This document shows, piece after piece, positions 53,605 through 64,000 of a stretch of DNA of 64,000 nt; positions within the stretch are counted from its first letter, which is position 1, and every line of letters begins with the position of its first letter. The notes under the pieces were generated by a model. The model was given only the letters and a program-made list of their open reading frames with translations. It was not told where the DNA came from and did no database searches. The translations under genes were made by a program, and so were the position numbers. The stretch is taken from NCBI GenBank assembly GCA_036250195.1, contig JAVHZZ010000011.1, positions 60,082,919 through 60,146,918 on the forward strand, written 5' to 3'. The stretch is from Mixophyes australis. Lineage: Eukaryota; Chordata; Amphibia; Anura; Limnodynastidae.

Positions 53605-55160
53605 CAGTCATGACCAAAAGTTTTGAGAATGACAAATATTATTTTTAACAAAATCTGCTGCCTCAGTTTTTATGATAGCAATTTGCATATACTCTAGAAT
53701 GTCATGATGAGTGATCAGATGAATTGCAATTAATTTCAAAGTCCCTCTTTAGCATGACAATGAACTTTATCCCAAAAACAACATTTCCACTACATTTCAG
53801 CCCTGCCACAAAATGGCCAGCTGACATCAAGTCAGTGATTCTCTCGTTAACACAGGTGAGAGTGTTGAGGAGGTCACGGCTGGCGATCACTCTGTCATGG
53901 TGATTGAGTTAGAATAACAGACTGGAAGCTTTAAGATGGGGGTGCTGCTTTAAATCATTGTTCTTCCTCTGTTAACCATGGTTATCTGCAAGGAAACATG
54001 TGCAGTCATCATTGCTTTGCACAAAAAGGGCTTCACAAGCAAGGATATTGCTGCTGGTAAGATCGCAGCTAAATTAACCATTTATCAGATCATCAAGAAC
54101 TTCAAGGAGAGAGGTTCAATAGTTGTAAAGAAGGTTTCAGGGCACCCAAGAATGTCCAGCAAGCGCCAGAACTATCTCCTAAAGTTGATTCAGCTGTGGG
54201 ATCGGGGCACCACCAGTGCAGAGCTTGCTCAGTAATGGCAGCAGGCAGGTGTGAGTGCACAGTGGGGCGAAGACTTTTGGAGGATGGCCTGGTGTCAAGA
54301 AGGCCAGCAAAGAAGCCACTTCTCTCCAGGTTAAACATCAGGGACAAACTGATATTCTGCAAAAGGTACAGGGTTGGACTGCTGCGGACTGGGGTAAAGT
54401 CATTTTCTCTGATGAATCTCCTTTCAGATTGTTTGGGGTATCCGGAAAAATGCTTGTCCACAGAAGCAAAGGTGAGCGCTACCATCAGTCCTGTGTCATG
54501 CCAACAGTAAAGCATCCTGAGACCATTCATGTATGGGTTTGCTTCTCAGCCAAGGGAGTGCGCTCACTCACAATTTTGCCTAAGAACACAGCCATGAATT
54601 AAGAATGGTACCAAAACATCCCCCAAGAGCAACTTCTCCCAACCATCCAAGAACAGTTTGGTGATGAACAATGCCTTTTCCAGCATGATGGAGTACCTTG
54701 CCTTGGCAAAAGTGATAACTGAATGGCTCAGCGATCAAAACATCGAAATTTTGGGTCCATGGCCAGGAATCTCCTCATTGAGAATCTCTCATTGAGAACT
54801 TGTGATTAATCCTCAAGAGGCAGGTGGACAAACAACAAATTCCACAAATTCTGACAAATGCCAAGCATTGATTAAGCAAGAATGGGCAGCCATCAGTCAG
54901 AATGTGGCCCAGAAGTTGATTGACAGCATGCCAGGGTGAATTGCAGAGGTCTTCAAAAAGAAGAGTAAACACTGCAAATATTGATTCTTTTCATAAACTT
55001 AATGTAATTGTCATTAAAAGCCTTTGACACTTAAGAAATGCTTGGAATTTTACTTCAGTACACCATAGCAACATCTGACAAAAAGGTCTAAAAACAGTGA
55101 AGCGGCAAAATTTGTGAAAACCAATATTTGTGTCATTCTCAAAATTTTTGGCCATGATTG
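53605..55160 (+). mobile_element. Tc1-like transposon, copy 2
   Basis: Starts CAGTCATGACCAAAAG with TTTTGAGAATGAC, ends inverted (gtcattctcaaaatttttgg, ccatgattg). TA flanks at 53603-53604 and 55161-55162. Same family as 14978-16530. It sits in the RT of an antisense PLE. Confidence 0.95.
53978..54984 (+). pseudogene. Tc1 transposase, broken
   Basis: Frame 53978-54235 covers the paired-like DNA-binding part (MVICKETCAVIIALHKKGF, KERGSIVVKKVSGHPR) and stops at TAA 54233 where a Trp-rich linker should follow. The catalytic part is in frame 54255-54602 (DWGKVIFSDESPFRLFG; first Asp; then HVWVCFSAKG). A stop at 54600 and later frameshifts (FQHDGVP at about 54679; C-terminal end 54982) break the rest. 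Comparison with copy 1 shows the two have independent lesions. Confidence 0.92.
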
Positions 55161-55162
55161 TA

Positions 55163-55427
55163 CTGTACATCAAGTCCTAAGAAATGTTTCACTGTTTGAA
55201 ACATTTTAGTGAAAACCCATCGCCAGTTCAATATTTCTAACAATTATAATAAAGAGGTAGTATTGAACTGATATGATGGCAATTTAATTACAAATTTAAA
55301 AAATCTGCATATTTTGATTTACTATGTGAAAGATTTGATCCCTGTTATTATATGACTGACCAGGGGGTAATCAAAGATTTATGCACCTTAGATGACAAAA
55401 ATTAGGGATAGTATGATCCCTTTGTAA

Positions 55428-55460
<33 letters not shown>

Positions 55461-56950
55461 TTTTTATTTATAGGGTGCCACAAAGTATCCGTAGCGCTAT
55501 ACAAGGACAAACAATGGCACAGTACAAGGTGAAACAGCACAGTACAAATAACAGTAAGCACTATATCTCTGGGAGCTCAAAGCACAGCTAGAAAAAGAGG
55601 GTGGGGGATAGTCAGAACAGGTTGGTAACTTGAACCCAAAATGGTGGGCGCGGATGACAGGTTAAGAACCACTGAGAGGAACAGAGAGAAGCGAGAGGAG
55701 TTGGAGGGCAGAAGGTCCGAGAGGAGGTGAGCTGAGTAGCTGGAGAGCGAAATTAATGTGGTAGAAACAGGAGGTAGGAGAGCTCTGCTCAAAGGAGCGT
55801 ACAATCTAAAGGGAGGGGAAGACAGACCGAGACACAAGGATGAGACGAGAGACGGGTGAATCGGAGACGGAGTCGAGGTGGGGGGGGGGGGGGAGAAGAG
55901 AATAAGGGAAGAGAGGGAGAGATAGCTGACAGGTGGGAAGTTAAGCAGGTGACTGGAAGGCTTTTAAGAAAAGGTGGGTTTTTAATGTTCGTTTGAAAGA
56001 GGACAGATTAGGGGAGTTCTGATGGAGTGGGGGAGCTTGTTCCAATGGAGGGGAGCGGCGCGGGAGAAGTCTGGGATACGTGCGTTAGAGGGGAATCAGA
56101 GTAATATATACTGATATTCATTTTGATTGATAATACATTGTTTGAGAGGTTGATGCAAGATATATTCCTGGCTTCTTTTAGTATTGGTCATCCTCCAGTA
56201 ATATGTTGGCTTCCGTGACATAATCTGCCCTGTTTAAGATCACAATACTCCCCCTTTATCATCTTGTTTTATAACTATTTCCTCATTCTTAATTAGATTA
56301 TCAAGAGTCATTTATTTGTGTATTTAAGTGTCTTAATTTTAGCCTTATTATCTGTACATAGCTCCTTCTTAACCAATTGATAAAAATCTCAATATAGTCC
56401 CCTTTTGATTCCATGAGAAAAAAAATGTTGATGATGGTTTTAAACCTCATTTGGAGGTCTCAATCTCAGTTCTCAGAATCCCTTTGGAATCTTTTTGGTG
56501 AACTGTTGTTTAAGAGTGAGTCATGTGACAAATTTATTTAAATCCACAAATGTTTGAAAATCATTATGTTTGTTAATGGGTGCAAAAGAAAAGCATTTAC
56601 TTAGCAATGTCACTTCAGGTTAAATAACTTTAAATAACAGATTAAAGATGCCACGGTTCTTAAGGAAAACAACATCTAGTGGAGTTTCCGTCTTTTTTTT
56701 TCCCTTGTGAGGCCCCTATTTGCCTCTCCATCTGGATATCTTCATATAACGGGGATGCTATTATTAAATTCTCACTCAGGCCAAATCTTTTGAATATATT
56801 CTCCTATTCTCCTCATTTGGCTTGGGGGTAGGAGATAAAAAATTGTCATCAATACACAAATGGGTATCCCTTTGTAAGGGAGTGAATCTTTAATAGAGAA
56901 GGTCTCTCTGATTTAAATCTCGGCATTCCATTAGACCTGTGTTATGACTC
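55163..56950 (-). pseudogene. Penelope-like element, N-terminal and RT start, antisense
   Basis: Minus strand, high to low: FNLLFKVI, then LLSKCFSFAPINKHNDF and LNKFV (N-terminal domain, about 56640-56530), NLIKNEEIVIKQDDKGG (RT entry, about 56300-56245), a GQIM-x-x-K-P-T region (about 56220), and the catalytic motif-A region LRT-DVQ next to the Tc1 site (55163-55185). An L2-like tail is inserted at about 55427-56102. The whole continues at 53602. Heavily decayed. Confidence 0.8.
55427..56102 (-). mobile_element. L2-like LINE 3' tail with (ATT)n
   Basis: Begins with about 11 ATT units (55427-55460), then tttatttatagggtgccaca and gtagcgctatacaaggac, the common 3'-tail pattern. The end holds tttaagaaaaggtgggtttt and gggagcttgttcca, matching the C-terminal coding block at 60200-60300. 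Flanks gtaatat occur on both sides (55414-55420 area and 56101-56107), a likely target duplication. Confidence 0.7.
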
Positions 56951-57640
56951 GCTGGGCTCTCTGTCAGAGTAACTAGATAGATAGATAGATAGTTAGAAAG
57001 ATAGTTAGGGATAGGTAGGTAGGTAGGTAGTTTGGTAGGTATTAGATAGCCACTCTGTGTTTAGATAAGTAGTTAGTTTAGTTCTTAGATAGATTAGATA
57101 GATAGTTTAGGTAGATTAGATAAGCAGATTGAATAGCTAGATAGATTAGATAGGTCTTAGATAGGGTCAGTTAGGTCTGTTCTCTGTCAGAATCTGCCCT
57201 CATTCATGCTGTAATTTCTATGTAATGTTTCCCCTGGCCAGTCTGTTTCTCTGAGCTCACTCACCTGGCTCCTCATTATCACTTGCAGCCTATTGGTTCT
57301 GCTCTCCTTAAGTAGCTGGCTAATCCTCTGCAGGATTACCGGTAATACGTTTACCATAGTGTTCTGCTCCCTTGTGTCTTCCCTGTTACTTGTTCCTGTT
57401 GTTTTCCTGCCGGCTTAGTGTATCCCCGTGTACCACACCGCTTCCGTTCCTGTCTACTCTTCATTCGATTTCCCTGTGTACCGACTTGGCTCTGCTTTGA
57501 CTCTTCTCCTGTGTTGATATCCTGTGTACCAGACCTGATTCTGTTTCTGGCTATTCTACTATCTACTCCCCAGTTCCAGTCAACTATCTCCTGGACCCCG
57601 ATAAAGTTGTTTTTTGGATTTTAATACACAACACACATAT
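56940..57640. other. LTR-like sequence with GATA/GGTA microsatellite
   Basis: Starts tgttatgactcgctgggctc, then gatagata and ggtaggta tracts (about 56972-57165), then CT-rich sequence with gtgtaccgacttggctctgc, which recurs in the solo LTR at 47214. Ends near tacacaaca. It may be an LTR, but no target duplication or TATA was found. Confidence 0.45.
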
Positions 57641-59059
57641 TATTTACCATTTTAATGGGTTATTTTGCTGCTTTGTTTTTTAAATATGACTAAATAAAAG
57701 TGAAGTTTTAGATTTGATATTCATTTTGAGGGACTTGAGTGCCTCTTTTGCTCTTTTCTTTACTCTATCTATTGAATTAAAACTGTTTTTTTTTTTTTTT
57801 AATATTGGACAGTTTGCAGATGCAGAATGCTTATACCCTTTCTGGTATACATAATTTGTCTCCTTTCATTTTCACACATCTTGAGAAAATATTACGCTGC
57901 ATTGTCTCTATTTGTGAAGTTCCAGTACCTTACCTCCATAAAAATCAATTAGTGTATGGACGCACTTCTAAAGATTGAATAGGATATCATTACCTCAAAA
58001 TGTGTAACCCAGATAATCTCTTCTTGATTTATTCTTTGGTATCGTATTTGAAAAAAAGTATTTTTTCATATTTGTTACACTATGTCTTGTGCTTTTGTTT
58101 TTTCATGTATTATAGGAAATGCACTTTCAGACAGATGCATAAGAAAGAAGATTTTGTTACTGAGTGTCAAGGATTTTGATAGTGTGAAATTCATTTTAGA
58201 TGCTTTTTAACACTGTTCAAGGTGTAAATGGGTGAAATTAATATATTAAACACTAAAATAATGCAGATGGGTGATGTATTTCTATTTATATAAATATTCC
58301 AGGATTGTCTTTTTCTCAGAAGCATAAATATTACTTACTTTAAATTTCTATTAGGCTAAATGGGTTTTACTTTTCTCCCACCTGCTTGCTCCAAGTCAAA
58401 GATCACTAGGCTCATTGCATTCTGGTGCACTGAGCACTTTTACCACATGGAAAACTAACCTATACACCCGCATGACTTAGCATATGGAAGACAGTTTCTG
58501 CATAAGAGCCGTTTCTCCATGGTAACTACCATTCCAAATAGCCTTCCCCCTTCGGCTGGTGTAAAAACGTTCCCGGATAGATTGGTATATTGTAATGGAG
58601 TGAAGTAATGCCCTTACTCTCTGTACCACTCCCTTCCTGCATCATCCACCACACCCTCCCAGCACCCCACAAAGGACACAATGTGCAAATCTTATGCTCA
58701 CATGGTCTTCAAGCAAAGCAGAGCTTGTGTGCATCTTGAAAGGAAGTGGGGGGAAGAAGTGCCAGCCCAACTACCGACCCACTTCACTTCATATTTATAT
58801 ATGTCTATATCAAATAATATAATTAGGAGGCACTCACAGGGCTTTTACAAATTTTATAGGCTTTATTCCATAAAAAAGAGGACTTTTAGAGCTTCACACG
58901 GCCCTTAATTAAGACTGCCACCACAAAGAACCAAACGCCTTAAATACCCTATACAGTGAGAGTGAACCAATCAAATAATCAGCTGTACAAATTGGCTAAA
59001 CAAGGTGCAAAGCACACCAAGAGCAAAATAAAAGCAACTCAAACAGCATTAATAAAAAA
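57641..59059. other. Non-coding, nothing recognised
   Basis: No domain or repeat I can name. A 75-codon frame at 58681-58908 has no family features. Confidence 0.45.
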
Positions 59060-59710
59060 GTAAAGTAACAGCCATGGTAACGTCCAAACAGCCAGAAAAG
59101 ATTTGTTTCTACTGGTTGACTTTGTTGCACGATGGTTCTACTTTGGAATCCCAGTGGGGAGAATATTTTGTTACTAATGTTTTCACAATCACTCCTCCCA
59201 TCCTTTGGGATGCCTTTAAGGCTTTCTTGAGGGGATCCCTCATATCTAGTGTCAGCTCATTTAAAAATGAATCCAGATTACGGGGAGATACCTTGGAGAA
59301 AGGAAGTCTTACGCCTTTAAGAATTATATCTCACTTCTCACTTCATAGTTGACAGACATGCTTGGTTAACGGCTTATCTCTTAGGACAAATCTAAATGAA
59401 AATTGATGTTTGCTAAACACTCAATATTTTGAGACGTAAAAATGTGTCAGGTTTCTGGCATATAGGCCAAGTCTGTGTAAGTAACAACTGTGGTGGCAGG
59501 AATTGAAGATACCTTGGGTGTTATACGTACTTCGGCTGAAGAGATTGTTACTGTTTTTTATGATTATTTTAAAGATGCATATGCACCCAGGGCTCATTAC
59601 TCTGACTCTGACTTAAATAGATACTTAACAGCTGTTTCCCTACCTAAACGGTAGGGAACAACTGACAAACTGGGTGCAAGACATTTTCTTGACAAATCAC
59701 ACCAGCGGGT
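59060..59710 (+). pseudogene. Tx1/L1-type LINE fragment, linker before RT
   Basis: Frame 59074-59352 reads ITPPILWDAFKAFLRGSLIS, the endonuclease-RT linker found in Tx1/L1 LINEs (L-W-x-x-x-K-x-x-L-R-G). Later, about 59555-59650, YDYFKDAYAPRAHYSDSDLN continues toward RT with frame changes. Truncated on both sides. Confidence 0.72.
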
Positions 59711-59839
59711 AAATGTATTAATATGCGATTCTAGCAATTTGATGATATTCCACGACTTTGGCAGGCAAATTTAAAATGGCAATATTTTTCAAGGCAAAAC
59801 TTGCCTTTAAACACATTGCTGTTTTAAATTTGCCCGGCC

Positions 59840-60318
59840 AAGTTCATCATCATCATCATTTATTTATATAGCGCCAACATATTCCGTAGCGCTTTACAAT
59901 TGGGGACAAACATAATAAACTAATAAACAAACTGGGTAAAACAGACAAAGAGGTGAGAAGGCCCTGCTCGCAAGCTTACAATCTATGTGACAATGGGAGA
60001 TTGACACATGAGGTTAAGTCTACATTTTGCATTTTGGCCCAGCCAGACAGCAAAGGTAAAAGTGACTCATTAACTAAATGATCCTGTCACACAACAGTGT
60101 TGGTCAGGGGGTAGTTGTCTTGTGTGAAATTGTGTAACAGGCGGTAACAGGCTAAAGGTAGTGAGGTTAAGAGGGTGGTTGAGGAATATTATAAGCTTGT
60201 ATGAAGAGGTAGGTTTTCAGAGAACGCTTGAAAGTTTGTAGACCAGAGGAGAGTCTTATTGTGCGAGGGAGAGAATTCCATAGAGAGGGTGCAGCCCGAA
60301 AAAAGTCCTGTAACCGGG
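59840..60318 (-). pseudogene. L2-like LINE 3' end, antisense
   Basis: Minus strand: RAAPSLWNSLPRTIRLSSGL, QTFKRSLKTYLFIQAY at 60300-60200, the C-terminus of L2-group RT proteins, then a stop and 3' tail ending in tttatttatatagcgccaac (plus strand, 59862-59881) and (CAT)n (59846-59858). Closely related to 11960-12260. The 5' part is cut by the Ty3 LTR at 60319. Confidence 0.85.
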
Positions 60319-60900
60319 TGTCAGGTGCCGTCTCCGAGCTCTCTACAGGCGCCATAGATGGACACCTTCTCTCCGTAATCCACGTCCTGTTGCCTAGCAG
60401 CAGAACTCTATCTCTACTCACCTGTCTGCAGCCAGCATGTCTAAACCGCCTAAATCTCCCTAACCCAATCAGGAGGCACATTAGGGTATATAAGCCAGCC
60501 TCTGACACAGGTTTAGTGCCAGAGTATTGGTTCTACCCTGCTCCAGCATTTAGTTGCATTCCTGTTCCTGACCTCCTGTGTAAAGACTCCTTGGCTTGTT
60601 TGACCTCTCTTCCGGATTTCCTTTATACTTCGCTGCCCGCACTGGTATTGACCTTTGGACTGTCCCTGACTACTCTTGCCTACTCTCCGTGGTACCTCGC
60701 TTCCTTGGTTTTGACTCGGCCTGTCTGACTACCCTCTATTCGCTGCACTAGTGACTTCCTGGGAGAACCACGACCTGCACATCGCACGCAGCAAAGCCCA
60801 AACCTCCTTGCAGGGGGTCCCTGGTGAACACCGGTGGTGTGTTAGACTCCGCACCTCTCAGGTTAGTAGCGCTAATACCAGTCTGTGATATTCTCTGTGT
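60319..60900 (+). mobile_element. 5' LTR of Ty3 element 2 (3' limit approximate)
   Basis: Starts TGTCAGGTGCCG directly after the L2 tail. Has a TATA box in gggtatataagccagc (60485-60500). Shares ccttgcagggggtccctggt and ttagactccgcacctc with other Ty3 LTRs here. The end lies between 60870 and 60905; no 3' LTR is in the window to fix it. The minus-strand frame 60167-60508 spans the LINE/LTR junction and is not a gene. Confidence 0.8.
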
Positions 60901-60925
60901 AAAAGTGTGATAGAATACTCTGGCC

Positions 60926-61436
60926 ATGAGTGGACCGGACGAACCTTCGGCCCGCGATTTATTACTGCACTTGGGTCAAAGAGTGGAACGGCAAGAATCC
61001 AATCAGGCACAATCGCTGCAATATATTCAGGAAGTGGTCTCCCGTCTGGACTCTTTTCAAGCCTCAGCTCCTATCATCTCTTCTTGCACCTCAGCTACCA
61101 CAAGCCTCCGCATCCCTCCTCCTGAGAAATATGATGGCGATCCACTGAAGTGTCGTGGTTTCCTTATCCAGTGCTCTATTCAATTTGAATTGACTCCTGA
61201 AAATTTCTCCACAGAAAGAGCTATAGTGGCTTATTTGATCGCCCTCCTCTCCGGGCAGGCATTAGCCTGGGCTTCTCCTCTTTGGGAACAGGATGATCCT
61301 GTGCTTCGAAATTTGGTGGTCTTCATCGAGAGGTTCCAAAAAGTATTTGATGAACCCGGAAGAGTTTCTTCTGCTGCCTCCGGTCTCCTAGAGTTACGCC
61401 AAGGCTCTCTTACGGCTGGACATTATGCGGTAAAAT
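60926..61436 (+). CDS. gag: Ty3 element 2 gag, N-terminal part
   Basis: ATG at 60926 (MSGPDEPSARDLLLHLGQRV), coiled N-terminus, then IPPPEKYDGDP, CSIQFELTPENF, LLSGQALAWASPLWEQ and LLELRQGSLTAGHYAVK. Homologous along its length to element 1 gag. A single missing base at about 61436 shifts the frame; without it the reading would continue. The published pattern of Ty3 chromoviruses is one gag-pol frame or a gag/pol shift; since element 1 has none here, this is taken as damage. Confidence 0.9.
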
Positions 61437-64000
61437 TAGGACTCTAGCAGCCGAACTCCGATGGAACGATGAGGCTCTCATCGCTACCTTCTGGCAAGGC
61501 CTTAATGATCGCATAAAGGATGATTTAGCCTCTCGTGACCTCCCTCCCAACCTGGATGACCTTATATCCCTCTGTATCAAAGTGGACATTCGCCACAGGG
61601 AACGGGCTCTCGAACGGGATCGTACTCGCCGACCCTTGGATGAGTCCATGCAGATCGGTCGTTCCCGTCTCTCTCCAGAGGACCGTGAAAGACGAATGAG
61701 GAACCGCCTCTGTTTATATTGTGGTGAACCAGGTCATCTCCTCTCCGTTTGTCCCAAGAGGCCAGGAAAACGCCACCTTCTAGGTGATAATAGGGAGGTC
61801 AACCTAGGACCACAGTCCCTTTCTCCCTACTCTCGGAAGGAGTCAGAGTTTTTGATGCCTGTCACCTTGGTTTCCCCCAATGGCCCATTTCCCACCTGGG
61901 CCTTTGTGGACTCGGGGTCCGCAGGGAACTTTATTTCATCCAAGTTAGTGACTGAACTCCGTCTCGATACAATACAGTTGACCCAACATTTGATGCTCAC
62001 GGCAGTTGATGGGAATAGAGTCTCCAATGGCTCAATCTCTCTCTCTACTCCTCCGCTCCAGGTGGAAGTAGGAGCACTTCATTCTGAGCTCATAAGTTTT
62101 TTTGTTCTACCGCAATCCATTAACCCTATCATCCTGGGGTTACCCTGGCTTAAACTTCATTCTCCACAATTTGATTGGCAACGAGCACAAGTCATCCGCT
62201 GGAGTTCCTCCTGTAACAAGAGATGCCTGAGATCTGTTTCTCCCTCGAAATCCAAGTTGGCCTGCCTCTGTACATCTTCCCTGGTGGGTCTTCCTGAAGC
62301 TTATTCTGGTTTTTCTGATGTCTTCTCTAAAACCGCTTCTGAAATCCTTCCTCCGCATCGGCCTTTGGATTGCCCTATCAACCGCATCCCTGGAAAAGAC
62401 ATTCCTAGAGGCAGGGTATATCCACTGTCCTTACCCGAGACTCAAGCCATGTCCGAGTATGTTTCCGAGAACCTCGAGAGGGGATTCATTAGGAAGTCAT
62501 CTTCTCCAGCAGGGGCAGGCTTCTTTTTTGTTAAGAAGAAGGACGGCGCTCTCAGACCGTGCATTGATTACAGGAGACTTAACACCATCACGATTAAAAA
62601 TCGCTACCCTCTTCCCCTAATTTCGGAACTCTTTGATCGCATCCGAGGGGCACAAATTTTTACCAAATTGGACTTCAGAGGTGCCTACAATCTGATTAGA
62701 ATCCGTAAAGGAGACGAATGGAAAACCGCGTTCAATACCAGAGACGGCCACTATGAATACCTGGTGATGCCTTTTGGGCTCTGTAACGCCCCAGCTGTCT
62801 TTCAGGACTTTATTAACGAAATATTCAGGGATCTACTCTATCAGTGGGTGGTGATCTATTTGGATGACATCCTAATTTTTTCACAAGATTTGTCTACTCA
62901 TATTTTGCATGTCAAAGAAGTACTTTCTCATTTACGTTCCAACCAGCTATACTGCAAATTAGAGAAATGCATCTTCAGTTGCTCTCAACTACCCTTCCTG
63001 GGGTATATTGTTTTGGGTTCCGGCCTTCAGATGGATCCCAGCAAATTAGAGGCTATTCGTAATTGGCCTCAGCCTTCCGGCCTCAAAGCTACCCAGCGCT
63101 TTATTGGCTTTACAAATTACTATCGCCAATTCATCAAGGGATTTTCCACGCTAATCTCTCCCATTACTCTGCTTACTCGGAAGGGTGGCCAATCTAAATC
63201 CTGGCCTCCAGAGGCAGTTCAAGCATTCCTGGCCATTAAGGAGGCCTTTATGCTTGCTCCGAACCTATCTCAACCCAACCAAAGTAAACCATTCTTCTTG
63301 GAGGTCAACGCATCCTCTGTTGGGATTGGAGCTGTGTTGTCTCAGAAGAATGCTGCAGGTCTTCCCGTTCCTTGTGGTTTCCTCTCCAAAAAGTTTTCGG
63401 CCAGTGAGGCTAACTACTGGATTGGCTATAAAGAGCTCCTCACCATCAAGACCGCATTAGAGGAATGGCGCTACCTGTTGGAAGGGGCACGATTTCCCAT
63501 CACAGTGTTTACTGATCATAAGAATCTTACCTACTTGCAGTCTGCTCAATGCTTAAATCCTCGCCAGGCCCGCTGGTCGCTATTCTTTAACAGATTACAC
63601 TTGATTCTAACCTTCCGCCCTCGCACCAAGAATCTGCGTGCTGACGCACTGTCCAGAGCGTTTGACTCCTCTGATGCCTCGTTACCCATGGTAGCCAAAC
63701 CTATCCTCAACTCCTCCATGATTGTAGCCTTGACCAATTCGTCTTTCAAGACTCCTCCTCCTGGTCTCTCGTTTGTACAGGAACATCTGCGCACCAAACT
63801 CCTGAGATGGGCTCATAACGCCAAGTTTGCTGGTCATGCCGGGGTTAAGAAGACTGTTGCCCTTCTATCTCATTTATACTGGTGGCCCTCTTTGTCCTCG
63901 GACGTCCAGAAATACATCCGTTCTTGTGAGGTCTGCGCCCGACATAAGATTCCTAGGAGACCCCCTGCCGGTCTCCTCCATCCTCTTCCCATTCCGGACC
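61437..64000 (+). CDS. pol: Ty3 element 2 gag C-terminus and pol, open to window end
   Basis: One open frame (codons at 61438 and every third base) to the edge without a stop. Order: gag end, CCHC zinc knuckle (CLYCGEPGHLLSVC, 61711 on), protease VDSGSAGNF (about 61909), RT with RPCIDYRRLN, TKLDFRGAYN, LVMPFGLCNAP and IYLDDILIFS (YLDD 62857-62868). Then RNase H: FFLEVNASSVGIGA, where Asn (AAC, 63307) replaces the first catalytic Asp, and FTDHKNLTYL. Integrase zinc region HNAKFAGHAG and CEVCARHK close to the edge; the catalytic core lies beyond. Younger-looking than element 1: one frameshift and one lost catalytic residue. Confidence 0.93.

Noticed and set aside
58681..58908. 75-codon frame as a small gene
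   Set aside because: No start context, splice sites, domain or repeat relation could be seen.
60167..60508. 113-codon minus-strand frame
   Set aside because: It runs across the junction of an L2 tail and a Ty3 LTR; only the L2 part is meaningful.

Overview
This window is nuclear DNA from a vertebrate, most likely an anuran amphibian. The reasons are spliced exons of a vertebrate immunoglobulin-superfamily gene (TMEM25-like), long AT-rich introns, and a dense mix of Penelope-like, Tx1/L1-like, L2 and CR1-like LINEs, chromodomain-type Ty3 retrotransposons, Tc1 elements, and hAT and palindromic MITEs, a combination typical of frogs. There are no bacterial genes, operons or CRISPR arrays. Almost every open frame is a piece of a transposable element, a microsatellite translation or chance.

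Layout. 0-2.7 kb: a foldback repeat next to a truncated Penelope-like element (PLE) with reverse transcriptase (RT) and GIY-YIG endonuclease. 3-4.6 kb: MITE, microsatellites and a PLE terminal region with a minus-strand hammerhead ribozyme. 4.9-10.5 kb: four recognised plus-strand exons of the host gene (Ig1, Ig2, transmembrane, short cytoplasmic), with introns holding MITEs, a 1.5-kb solo LTR and repeat fragments. 11.9-14.5 kb: antisense L2-like LINE. 15.0-16.5 kb: Tc1. 17.4-18.9 kb: CR1-like LINE. 18.9-23.6 kb: antisense Tx1/L1 LINE split by a 1.8-kb solo LTR and a palindromic MITE. 24.0-32.5 kb: full-length Ty3 element with both LTRs and a 5-bp target duplication; a 1.8-kb solo LTR sits inside its zinc-knuckle codon. 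32.5-34.6 kb: antisense LTR piece and a decayed PLE holding an ERV-type LTR. 35-40.4 kb: Ty3 remnants, MITEs and a PLE inverted-repeat unit with the best hammerhead core. 40.4-46.1 kb: hAT-like elements, an inverted minisatellite, a 2.1-kb palindromic-TIR element with a nested hAT MITE, and a Tc1 piece. 46.7-51.6 kb: antisense PLE broken by a solo LTR and a SINE. 51.9-57 kb: Tc1 piece, then another antisense PLE broken by a Tc1 and an L2-like tail. 59-64 kb: Tx1/L1 piece, L2 tail, and a second Ty3 element open from gag to the integrase N-terminus at the window edge.

The window is best read as a layered record of insertions into a host gene region. In many nests the inner element has an exact target-site duplication, so the older host element reads through once the insert is set aside. 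The most notable non-protein signals are hammerhead-ribozyme folds in PLE termini, hairpin minisatellites inside a Ty3-type LTR family, and antisense pol III A/B boxes at the edge of another LTR. No downstream exons of the host gene were found after 10.45 kb.
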